Assembly (NCBI RefSeq): GCF_947623445.1
Contig: NC_135247.1
Span: forward strand, 15,192,501-15,256,500
DNA length: 64,000 nucleotides
Direction of reading: 5' to 3'
Source of the DNA: Clavelina lepadiformis
Taxonomy: Eukaryota > Chordata > Ascidiacea > Aplousobranchia > Clavelinidae
The position numbers were made by a program, and so were the translations under genes. Below are positions 49,444 through 61,600 of this stretch, piece by piece. Below the pieces are notes generated by a model that worked only from the letters and a program-made list of their open reading frames with translations, made no database searches and was not told the origin of the DNA. How positions within the stretch are numbered: position 1 is the first letter of the stretch; every line of letters begins with the position of its first letter.

Positions 49444-52400
49444 ATGTCATATGGCCAAACAACTTTAACGGATGACAAGCCAGTAGTTGAAGAGTTTTGT
49501 GATTTGTTGGAGAACTCCAAACAATTGTTTAATGGATTAAGGTAATGTATGCACTTTCGTTACAGTTTGTTTTGTTCTTTTTGAAATTTCAAATATTTTA
49601 TGTTTAATTGAAGAAATATATTACCGTATATTATGGTTATGATCGTGATAATTAGTATTGATTTTTAAAGTCATTGAAAAATTATTTAAAAAGATCAGTT
49701 CACCTTTTTAACTGATAGAAATGTAATTTTTAGTAAGTATATGTCGCCTATTGTATGTACAGTTTTATTTGTTTGAAAATATTTTTTGGTAACAATAATT
49801 TACAGAATTATGAGAAACTGATTAATTATAATTTGCCTCAGTTAAACTTCCACAAAATCCTGCAGTTATGGGTTCAGAAAATAACTATTTGGAATTTATT
49901 GATATATGCTCCTTTAATGTGCAATGTGTCATGTTTAGCTGGTTGTGTGTCTCAGTAGATTTACATAAATTAAAAAAAAAATGTGTGGTTACTTAAACAT
50001 GGAAGTAACCCGGTGGTCTCTTTCACATTTGACAACATTTATCATTAAGATAACTTTAATAACTAAAAAAGTAGCTTTTTTATGAACTATCATTTTGTTT
50101 TTTGAATTTTGCTGTAAAATTAGTTGTTTTTTTCAATCTAATACATCCACTGTTTTATCAATCACTACAGAGATTAAAATAACAAATTTAGTATAATCTT
50201 TAGTTTTAGTAAATTATTGACATTCCTCAGATTCCTTGTTGTGTAAATTAGTGAGTGCTCAATTTAATTCAGGGTGTGTGTAAGGATGTTTTAGATAACA
50301 TTACTATATTGTTCTTAATGCAGAGACCTCCCTCAGTATGGCCAAAGGCAGTGGCAGCCCCATTTTGCCAAAACATTTGAAACATACACAAAGTTGTGGA
50401 AATTCCAGCAAGAAAACAGGTTTTTGTTTGTAACAATTTATGGTTTTCTTTGAGTTAGGTATTAAACAGTTATTAATCAATTGCTTGTTTTGCTGAATTG
50501 TGGCTAGGTGTGCTCTAGATAGATCTTACAAACTGAAAAGGTGGCAAATCGGAGAAATTGCTTCTAAGATTGGACAGCTTTATTACCATTATTAGTAAGT
50601 CATCGTACCATATAATAGGCCATGGATTGAGTCAGAATGTCTTGTTTTTGTGTTTTTCTTTTATTTCCATTGGTTTCGTCTCTCTTCTTTCTTACTTTCT
50701 TGCTTTTATCATGATCCCAGTGGACTTCCTTGAAATGTTTTTCATGTTTGATGTAGCTTAGATTACAAAATCCTGGATTAAAAGTAGACATTGATTAAGT
50801 TAAAATATTTAAATAATTAATGTTAAAACATAAGTTACTGATACGGTTTATTGATCTATTACAATATGAGCGTGTGGATTTTCTATCGACATTATCGATT
50901 TATATGTATAATTTATATAATTTGCCAAAATATTAAGGTTAAGTTTTTACTTTAAAGCTTATTTAAAGGATTGAAATCAGTACTCATTGCCATTGTGCCC
51001 TTTTCATTGCTTAAATCTCGCTTTAGTTTATACTGCTGTTTCCTACTTAATGAAACAAGCATTTTTTATTTTACAGTTTACGGACCAGTGAAACAAATTA
51101 CTTAAACGAGGCTTATCAATTTTACTCTGCGATTCGATCAAGAAAATATTATAAAAGCATTGAAAACGAAGACAAGTACCAACTAATTAATATTAAAGAA
51201 ATATTTCAGTAGCAATAGCTAGCCTACTGTTAATGAATACAATACAAATTTGAATATCTAGTTTTATGTTTTAGTTTTTATAATTCAGTTCAGACGAATG
51301 CATTATGTGTGTCTTGTTTGTGCCGATAAGGAGCAATGTTTAATGCAATTTCTTTGCATATATGTTATTTTAACATGTGGAACATATTTAATGCTTCACT
51401 TAAGCTCATGGTGTTTATTTTTCATTGAGGTATATACTTTTTTACTAGAGTATGTTTATTCTATTTCCCACCTGCAATGTGGGTGAAAATAGATGAATAA
51501 AAGCATCTTCTGTAGTTGGCTAGCATAACCTTATTGAGTTACATGGGCTGATTTAACCAGGTCCAGAAGAGTATGGTTAAATAAATTATTCATGATAGCA
51601 CTTAGTCTGTTGAGAAAAGGAAAGTTTTTTTTATGTCAGCTAGCTTGTCCTTTTGTATGTTTATTGTTTGGTTATATCAGGAAAATAAGTTGTTAACTCG
51701 ATAATGGTTGGATATGTTATATCTGCAGCACATAATCCAAAATATGAATATAGTTACTTTTGTTTTTTAGTCCAGATCTTTTATTAAAGAAACATCGTTA
51801 TTATGCTCGCTTCATTGTTGTATGCTTGCTTCTAAATTACAAGCAAGATGTCTGCGAATTAGTCGAGGTATGAAAATATAAGAAGAATTATATGATTATA
51901 TACAATTTAAATTTATATTTTATTGTGTAAATGCTTAAAAATTATTGATGTGTCTGCTTTGCATAATGCAGTTTTAAGTAAATGCCTTAACGTCTTTAAT
52001 ACCTGTTGTTATAACAGTCGTTTTGCCGAGAGTCTGCATACTGATATTGTTGTTGCAGGATTTTTCAAAACAAGTTTTGGAACATAAATCTCTTCTCCAA
52101 AATAAAGAAGATGAATGGGACATGGTGGTCATGGAAGTCAGAGAATTCCCTAACGTTAGTTTACATTCTCCCTGAAGTTTCATGATAATTAATAACTGCG
52201 TAAATCAAACGCAACAAACTTATTTCTAAGATTCATTGAAAATATCTAGTTTTAATGCTACTTGTTGTACCACCAGTCAGATCCTGTGCAAGTTCTCAAT
52301 GCAGAAACATACCAACCTTGTGATTTGACGATGAGACTTTTGCCCAACAGTTTGCCACCTTTAGAAAAAGGTCCGTTGTAGCCAAATTGCAGTATATATT

Positions 52401-54859
52401 TCAGGCATAAAATGCTCTAAATTAATCATAAAATGTATCTTTGTTGTGAAGTTGTGCTCTATTTACCTAGTTGTATTCTTGTATACTAGTTCAGATAAAA
52501 GTGTTTATTCTGTAGGTATCAGAAGAACTGTTACATTGGGAGATGCTATCATTGTTGGAAACTCGCCATCTCAAATGAAGTTCTCTGAATTGACAATCGA
52601 TATGTTTAGAATGGTGCAGGTCCTAGAACGTGCACCATGTGCTTTTCAAGACCCCCTGCAGCGTTTTCATAAACCCAATCCCTCTCAGGTAAGATTCAGT
52701 TATGTTCATAAAAATAACAATAAAATGCTACTGCAGGAGATACAAACGTGGAAAAGTGCTGGCCTAGTTTTATTGATCGGTTTTTATTTTGTTGAAGATG
52801 ATTGTAAAAGTTTAGAATCTGAAAGTACAATAAAAAAGGTTACAGATAAAGTAATTATTATGTAAGCTTCAAATGTGCTACCTTTAGCATTCCACATAAA
52901 AAGAGTTTTCCAAAAAATGTTTTATTTATGTTTCCATATCAGTGGCAGACATTTACTTTCAATTTATTGGCAGGTGGTATGTTTAACTTTGAAATAGATG
53001 GAATAAAATAACTGCTTTAAAAAAAAACAATGTCCCAAATTTCGAGGATTACTAAGGTTTATTGGTGACAAAATCTGATAGCAACAGTTCCCTGCAGTAC
53101 AAGATTTTTCATTTTATAGGAAAGATCTGACAGGTTGTTGAAACGTGAAAATCCACATAAATATCTCCTATATCGACCCACTTTCTTCCAAATTTTTACA
53201 TTTTTATCAACTGCAGTGAAGGTAATTATTTTTTAAAGCCTTTTGGTGTGTTTGCAATTCCACTATAATGATTTGGCATGTGGTGTTTTGGTCCAGCAGT
53301 GAACGTTAAGAATGCACAGTATTAAGCTGCGTTGGGAATGGTTTGTGATATGTATTTTTACAAATACTACAATGCAATGTATTTACTCACATGTTTGGTG
53401 TAGACAGTTGCCGCTATTTGGTATGTTTGATTGCTCATGTCATTTCCAGCTGGTTTTTACATTTTAAACCAGCTTTTATTGTTTTTAGGAGCTTCCCCTA
53501 GGCAATGCATTACTTGTCTACCTCTCTGCGCATGGTTCAATGACAAGGTCTTCAGGGAAACATGAAACCACTGAAGGTCTAGCACATTTTGAAATTATTG
53601 TTAATTAACTTCGTGTTTCTGCCTGTCATTTTATTCTGCCTTATTTATATATGGTTGTCAATAGCAGACATTTTTTAAATATAGGAGGCCATAAATTTTT
53701 TCTTAGGTTATGATCTTGGTGGTATAATCACCAATGATCGCAAAGATGACAATACACCTCGAAAACAAACTGCAACAAAGAACATGCATTGGTACTATGT
53801 GTTGTAGTCTTCTTATTAAGTAGTGATTATTTTTATCATTTGAAATACGTTTTTGTTAAATTTCAATTTTTAAGTAAATTTCCCAGTTTAATTCCCATTT
53901 TAAAATTTTTTTATGTATTTAGTCTTCATCCAGGTGATTTGTATCCATTTATGAGAAAGCCCATGCTTCTGATAGTCGACAGTGATAATGCCAAAGCTTT
54001 TGGAAATATTCCAAATTTGTTTGGCCAATCAGTTGTATGCCTAATGGCATCAGATGAGCTCCCAAATTCTTTGAAAGGTTCACTGACTGTTATTTTGCAT
54101 TTGTTATTGCAATTGATATTAGTGTACAATTTTATTTTTCCTTTTTCCACATTTTCTAAAGATGTTCTATTTTCTATAGATCCATTTTTGCACGGAAGAT
54201 TGCTGACAAACTTTTTGTATTCACCATTGTTGTCCTTCATGCTTGTATGTGGTATTGCCCAGACCAGTGACCAGGTCTATGAAGCATGCTCCCAAGTTAT
54301 GGGAAAGATCATGTCGGAAATTCAAAAGGCTTATATGAGATCAAGAACTATAGGTTTGAGAACGGAATAATTTACTGGATTGAGCATTAGACGAAATGTG
54401 GTTGTCTTTTGAGTGCATGCTGAAGTTTAGTATTGTTTCAATACGACTTACATTTTATACGTCGAAGGATAAGGAATTAAACATGTTGAAAGTTTATTTC
54501 ATAAATTGATTTCATTTTTTTATGTTCAGATGAAAGTTTTCTTCATTTCTTGGGGGATGACTTCATGCGACTGATATTGCTTCGCTTTGCATTTTGTTGC
54601 TGCACTTTACGTTTGCACAAAGCTTATAAAGTAGGTCGTGGAATGTAATGCGATTTTGTTGCGATTTTGTCCTGTGTGTATGCTCTATGCAGTGTTTAAT
54701 GGTCAGTCTGTTTTCTAGGAGTCCAAATTTTATCCCAAATCTTACCCAGCCCTGCCAGATGAGGATTTTATTGGTAATTTTACAATTACCAAGGCCATTG
54801 TGGATATAGCTGATATGTTGGGCGTTAAAAGCTTGTTTGTAGATTCTAGGTATGCATGA
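49444..54859 (+). CDS. SCAI: SCAI, suppressor of cancer cell invasion homologue
   Basis: SCAI is a nuclear co-factor that in mammals binds and represses the MRTF/SRF complex and also acts with 53BP1 in DNA-break repair. Fifteen exons: 49444-49541, 50324-50419, 50508-50594, 51077-51175, 51771-51867, 52059-52154, 52277-52370, 52516-52688, 53120-53221, 53489-53576, 53707-53791, 53923-54077, 54180-54353, 54530-54630 and 54719-54859. All are in phase and the product is 561 residues (human 588). Diagnostic blocks are SKQLFNGLRDLPQYGQRQW, KRWQIGEIASKIGQLYYHYY, LRTSETNYLNEAY, RYYARFIVVCLLLN, KFSELTIDMFRM, ENPHKYLLYRPTF, CLHPGDLYPFMRKP and FLHFLGDDFMRLILLRF. The human basic N-terminal extension is missing. 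Either it is absent here or an upstream exon exists; the frame stays open upstream of the chosen ATG for about 28 codons without similarity. The final residues after LFVDS are read straight into TGA. Confidence 0.93.
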
Positions 54860-55328
54860 TTGTGATATTTTCAAGTTCTTAATCAGAATTTTTAAAGTAA
54901 ATTTTCATATTCACTTTTAGTCATATTGTCCTCCTACCATTTTAAGATCTTTTTCGTTTTACTCACAGTGTTTTTGAGTGTCAAATGTAACTTGTGTTCG
55001 GTGTGTAACATGAAAGAGCACTCGTTGTATGTAATGGAAAAACGCTGGTGCTGTGAGATCATAGTTGTAATTTGTATTAATTAGATGTTAATGTTCGCAC
55101 ATTATTGACATTACTAAGGTGCTAACTGATGAAGTTCAATGCGTTTCTAGGCCAACACTAGGGTTAACATTTTTTACTGGTTATACTCAGTCTGGATATG
55201 TTGCATTAAAAGTGTGAATCAGCATATTCCACTCTTGATATCCATTGCTACGTGTAATGTTTGCATGTCATGCCAGTGCAGTGTAAACATTAAATTTACT
55301 TGCCATATGTATGTTGAAAGTGGTCTAC

Positions 55329-55334
55329 AATAAA
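55329..55334 (+). terminator. poly(A) signal, probably SCAI
   Basis: AATAAA 470 bases past the SCAI stop. An alternative copy lies at 55554-55559, inside the region expected to be the integrin 3' UTR. Confidence 0.5.
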
Positions 55335-55390
55335 GTTCTCTGCAGCGTAACCGCATTCAGCTCCTGTTTCTTTCATTATTTGTAAACAAT

Positions 55391-55396
55391 TTTATT
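55391..55396 (-). terminator. poly(A) signal, probably the integrin gene
   Basis: TTTATT on the plus strand gives a minus-strand AATAAA about 280 bases past the integrin stop codon. Confidence 0.5.
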
Positions 55397-55672
55397 AGAA
55401 TAACATACAAAAGACAACAAAAATGCGTAGACTTAGAAGTGCACACAAAACTACAGTGTGTTTTTGTTGCAGCATATAAAAACACATTTTGCTCAAGAAG
55501 TAAATATCTTGGTTTCTGCTTGCTAAATTACCGTAAACCTATTTAGAAGCTACAATAAAGTTCCAGTTACTAATCGTTACCACTTGTTTTATATCTCACA
55601 TCTTGTTCACGTATTATTACGATAGACAACAAAACTTTGTGTACATCATTGAAATGTGAAGATAGCCACAGG

Positions 55673-58600
55673 TCATGAACTAGAAGATTGTCCCGCACCG
55701 GTTTGAAATGTTGTTAGTCTCTGATCGCCGGTGGGGTTGTCCCTACTGCCCTCGTACAGTTTGCTCTGTTCGGTAACAGCATTGTCTCTGTATGTCGTTT
55801 GCCACTGTAGTTCTTCTTCTAGCTGTAGTTTATACTTGCTCTTGAAAAATCCATACTGAAATGAAAATGAAAACTTTCATAATCTCACCTTTAATACATT
55901 GCAATGTTCATATACCATGTAATGAATGAGTATGTGTAATTTTTCATATCACTTATAAAAGTTATAATGCTTAAAATATATACTGTATACGACTTGGCAA
56001 AATAGAACACCCACATGCTAGCCAACAGATATTATGATTGTGAAGGGCTTGGTTGTAGTCTAAATGCACTAGTTACAGCATGAAAACTAGTTATAAAGTT
56101 TAATATACAGTGTATAAATACTGTGCAGGCTTTTACTAGTTGTGATCCATCTATCACGGTAATTAGATCTGATTTTTTTGTATTATTCGATGCAAACGTG
56201 CACCTGCTTTAAAGTGCTTGCGTGTGACTGCTTACTGCATCATTACTAATGAATTTACGCTGGCTAATAACAAAACTAACTAAAAACTAAAACAATTAAA
56301 TTAGTTAACATTGATATTCTAATATCACCTAACCCAAAAATCTAGAATTTTGTGATAAATAAAATATGAACTAAAAACAGCAAACATTTACTTGTAAAGT
56401 TTTAAACATTTCAAAGTTAAAACATTACCCTTTTAAGCAACAGCATCACTACGACAAGAAGAAGTAAACCAACTGCTATAGCCACCACATATACCCAGAA
56501 TGGTGTTTTGGGTCCAGACTTTTTATCTTCAATGATAGAAAAGTCTGCATTTAACGCTTGCGTGGCCACCTGTAAAAGTGACGGCTGGTGCTTTAAAAAC
56601 TCCCACATACTGCATGCAAAATTACTTAACATAGTTTTGAGATAGCTACCGTGGCTTTTACTATTTCAACGTCTTCACCGTCGGGTGGGACAATGTACGG
56701 GGAATTTTCAGTGGAAGAACGTGCATTTGATGAAATAGTAACTTGCCATGCTTTTCCCTGAAGTTGTAATAGAGCTGTGATATTAACGTAACTCAAAATG
56801 TTTTGATGAAAACTTTATGCTCTCTCAAGTAAAAAGTACTTCTAAAGTGAAAGACGATGTAGTCTTGGAACTAACCTTTAAAAATGTTCTTTTCCATAAC
56901 CTGAAATGTATCTGAAGATTTATAGTTTGTGATTCTTCAATTGACCGAAGGGTGCAGTGCAATGTCTCACAAACTGTCCCTTTCTCTAAGTGTTAAATTA
57001 CAAAAGATTACAATAGGATTTTTAATAAAACTTTAATATCGTTTCATAAACACCTTATTACCTTGTTCACATTCGAATGACGCGTCTGTATATTTCTCCA
57101 GCGTATTTTTGTCAACTCTGAAGGACTTCGTTCCACGCTGAGCAAAATCTACTTCGTCCGCTTCTCCACTTAGTCCTACTTGTGTAAGATTACTTGTTGT
57201 GTTGTTGTAGTTTTCATAGAGTTTATCAGGGTCAACCAGCAGAGATAAATTTGAACACTAAAAATGTTCTTTGTTGAAGTTTCGTTTGCAAAGGTCAACC
57301 AACAATATGAAGCATTTGTATATTTATTTTACTATAAATTGACACTACGATACCACAAGATATAGCAGCAAACAAACTCTGACAAATTTCTACCAAACAA
57401 GATTGAAGCGGATCACAAACAATTTCTGTCAGATAGAGAATACCATGTCCACTGGGTGTGCTGGTAGGCCATTGAATCTACAGCAACAATGAAAAAACAT
57501 AACATAAAAGAAATGTAAAACACATACCATAAACCCCAGCATCTGTATCTTTTTAAAAATTGTAAAGATTAACTTCAAGAAACAATGTGGAAATAAAAGG
57601 TGTTTGTAATTTGTTCACTCAACGATGTGTAATTTTTAGTTTTGTTTGTAGAAGTATGATTGTGGTAACACGATAAAACAATAATTTCCAAATGCTGCGT
57701 AACACAGTCAAACATGTATAAAACGTTTCTGAGTTTAAATAACTCACCGCAATTGATGTGTTGGGAATTCGAGTAGGGCCCTTGTTGAATATTTGGTAGT
57801 TATGTATGATTTTTGGCCCAATGTCTTCCCGAGTATGATTGGACACAGAAGAGGAAAACTTCACCTGATCATCTTTAGATTTTCTATAGAAACAAATCAC
57901 GTCCAATAGCAACAGCATTGAAGAAGGCATCATATTATTAAATATCACCAAGTTAGAAAATTACATTTTTGAGAAATATTTCAAAGAACAAAACCCTACC
58001 CTCGAATTGCAAGGTCAGCTTTAAATTTGGTTAACACCCTTGCCGTGCAGTTGTTGTTGACAGGATTTACCTCATGGCTGTTACTTCTAGATTTGAAGGA
58101 AAAGTCTAAATACCCTCCTTTATAGTTGTCAGGAATTCCAAACTGTATAGTAAGTACAGGTATCTATAAACACTCTCTTTTTGCATTGGCATTTCATATG
58201 AATGACAAAAGTAATCCATAGTATTTTCTTTGAACCGTGACTGTTCTTTGACAATAACTTACACATGGTTTTTAAAAGCTTACTTGCACTTTAAACTTGC
58301 AAGACTCCTCTTGCCACATGAGTGGATATTTATGTGCTAATTTTAATTTTAATCGGCCAGACTCAGCTGGTTCTGTCACTTCTGAAGGTTTGGGTAGATC
58401 TTCTTTTTCTTTGATTGCATCACTTTCAATAACTCTTTGCATACAACGCTTAGTCTACCAAAAATATGTTTTTAAATTTCTGTCTTTATTACACTACCAA
58501 AAAATCAACGTCCTGATGTCTTTATGTTCTAAATTTATCATATTTCATACATTTGTTGACAAGTGAGCTATTTGAATAAAATATAGTGACGAGTGGAATT

Positions 58601-61600
58601 CCAAATCAATTTCAACGTCATAAGCCGGTTCCAAGCTATTTTTAAGCTCAATCTGAAAATCAATTATTCTTGTGCTTCCCAGTGTCAATGCAACATTATC
58701 TGAACCATTGATTGCAACAGATCTACAAACATCACATTGCATCGACAAATCAGAATAGCAGGTAGCATTGTTGCATGGTTTAACAAAGGAAATCTAAAAC
58801 CAATATAAATGTGTTTTTTTCTTTCATAAGCTATAAGTAAGTAAGTGTAAAATTCGTTTATTACCGTGTATTAAGTTAAATGCCAAAACTGCTCAAGATA
58901 CAAAGTTTGAAGTTTAAGCCTAACACACCAATTATAATTAAAAAATCATCAACTAATTGGGTAAATGTCAAAAATACATACAGAAGTGTAATGAGGCTTA
59001 TTGTCAAATACATCAAGTACAGCAGATTTCCAAGATGTGGGCATTTTGTCAGAAAGCTTAAAATTTAAGCCAGTCACTATTGGTGACAGTTGATTTTTAA
59101 TGGGAAGCTGTATAAATAAGACGAACGGTATTGCTTAAGGTGTCATTGGAGGATATACATCGCTGCTCAAACAATGCAGCACAGGTTTGTAAGCAATGTA
59201 CATTATTGACAAAAATATTAAATTGACAGACATCGAAATTCGTAACGGTTAACTTCAGGTCAAGTACGCCACTCTGGTTTTTAGATTTAATAAGCTTGCC
59301 TTCATGTAAAGACGAAACGTTTCACATTGTGAGGAGTTTGTTGGAACTTCAACCTCTCCATGTATTTTATCTATACGACCTCTGGGTTTAGTGAGAGTTT
59401 GATTGACATCAGGTTGCAAAGAATAAGAAAAATCTGTTAAATTTCTTTCTTGGTTAACTGATTGATCTGCACCCTGATTGTGGGTTAGGACTTCATTCAC
59501 CATTATCATGATAATTTGGAATACTTACTGACTGACGAAGGAATTGACACTCCACTGACCATGAAGCATACACTCAAAGTTGAACAAATGGCAGTGTCAT
59601 TTTTACCACAAGAGTATGTTTCATTGATTGCATCAAAATTGTGACCAGTCAAATTGAATAAACTGGGAGTGGCACTAAAGGTTACGGCAACATGAATTAC
59701 AGGTTTCGTAAGAAGAACCACAACTCGGTTGTTACCTGGTGCACCAATGGCTAAATCTGAATAAAATAAACTTGGTGAAGATAAAATGATTAGTGATTTG
59801 ATCACTTAACTTTCCAGCACTACCACGATTAATTAAATGCGCAATATCAGCAACAATCTACAAACCATTATATCCATTATCATCGATGTCAAGCTGTGCG
59901 TTAAGTGAAAATCCAAAGTAAATAGGCTTTTTCTTGCGCTTTGAGGATCGAATAACTTGTGTTGGCTCCGTAGTAATACCATTAGGTTGCCCATTGTAAA
60001 TAAACACAGCTCCTAACCGAAATATTTGAACATAATTCACATTTAAACTATGCATACCTATTCATACCCATTATTTATTATTTTTTTATTATATGTTAAT
60101 TTCTTTTGTTGAAAGTAGCTTTTAGTTATAACGTCAACAATAGAACCGTTTACCATCTCCATCAGCTGTAGAAGGGGCACCAACAACCAAATCATTGTAA
60201 CCATCCATATTTAAATCTCCAGGTGTTGCAATAGAAAATCCAAACCTTGCTCTTTTTTCTTTAAGCCCAGATAACACTATTTCTTTCCATTGCAGTACAT
60301 TTGTTTTCAAATTCAGATCTGACAAATAGGCACAGCATATGGTTTATATCTATACTTACCTTTCATCTTACAATACGACAGTAAAATATTTCTTTGAGTA
60401 ATTAAACAAAATTATGTAATTTAAGGTACCTGTAACATATACAAAAACCCTTCCCTCATCTTCATTGCTTCCCATCCATGTAGGAGCACCGACAACCAAG
60501 TCATCCAAACCGTCCCCATTGGTGTCAGTGGCCGCAACAGAATAACCAAAATAACTCCCCATTTGTTTGCTCCGAAATTCCTTCATGATATTGGGTTTAA
60601 CATTTAGGTCTAAAATCAATTTTATTAGTGTGATAAAGTTTGTTAAGATCATGCCAACATTGTCAGAAAAACCGGCATTTCATGAAAGTTAATGTTTTGG
60701 AAATAATATACGACGAGATGTTAAAGATTTCAGAGTAATTTCACAATTTAGCGCATATAATTCTATTTCTACTAATTTAACTTGCACCACGTCGTCACAA
60801 CATTACACATTTAACTTCATGGGTTGAGCAACACATCACTGAAATTTCATATCAAACTCAGAAGAACACAAAGTCCAAGGTTTTACCAGAATAATTGGTG
60901 TGAATTATAAACACACTTCCAAAACTCAAGACTCTTGGTGCCCCAAATGCAATTTCTCTCTGTCCATGCACGAAGAACATGCCACTTGTGACTGAGTATC
61001 TGTTGTTTACAATTTTAAGTAAACTGATACTTAAAGAATTCATTGTAAGGACCCTATCATGCGCAGGTTGAGGTAGTTTTTATAAAAAAGTGCATCAGAT
61101 GAGGTTTTCTTGCATAATACGTCACAATCATCGAAGCCTAAAATGTCACATAACGTCAATCTTAACTCATTCTTAAACCTCGCTCATAATTACCCTTACC
61201 CCAAATATGCATTGGAATATAAATCAGTCACATCTTCCTCTCCTGCCAATGCAAACGGTTGTGATATTTTTCTTTCAGGTAAATCTATTTCAAATACATC
61301 CACGCTTCTCTTCCGCACATGCTGGCTGGATTCAATAGTTATACTAGAATTGATCAAAGCAGTGGAAGTTTTGAGCATTGTAGTTGGCAGTGCATTGGTG
61401 GGCATGTTGATTGTATCGGTGACATTTGGGTTTTCACCACTTCCTTTATCTTCAGTATCATATGTACCAACTTTCCTATTTTCAACCTAAAAATTAGAGA
61501 TAGTGGTTATAAAATGTCATTGGTGGTACTCAAGTTCAAACACAAAAATACTGTAATTAGTTTTCATCATTTTTTGAGCTGACATCAATTAATTTTAATT

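Larger units (their letters stand above)
54860..55672. other. convergent 3' UTRs of SCAI and the integrin gene
   Basis: Non-coding. Plus-strand AATAAA at 55329-55334 and 55554-55559; minus-strand AATAAA at 55391-55396. The two genes converge and their transcripts may end close together or overlap. The two plus-strand signals sit in a similar context, CTACAATAAAGTTC. Confidence 0.5.

Noticed and set aside
61110..61490. 126-codon plus-strand frame in the integrin region
   Set aside because: Antisense of the integrin insert exon; the minus-strand frame is continuous with the integrin on both sides.
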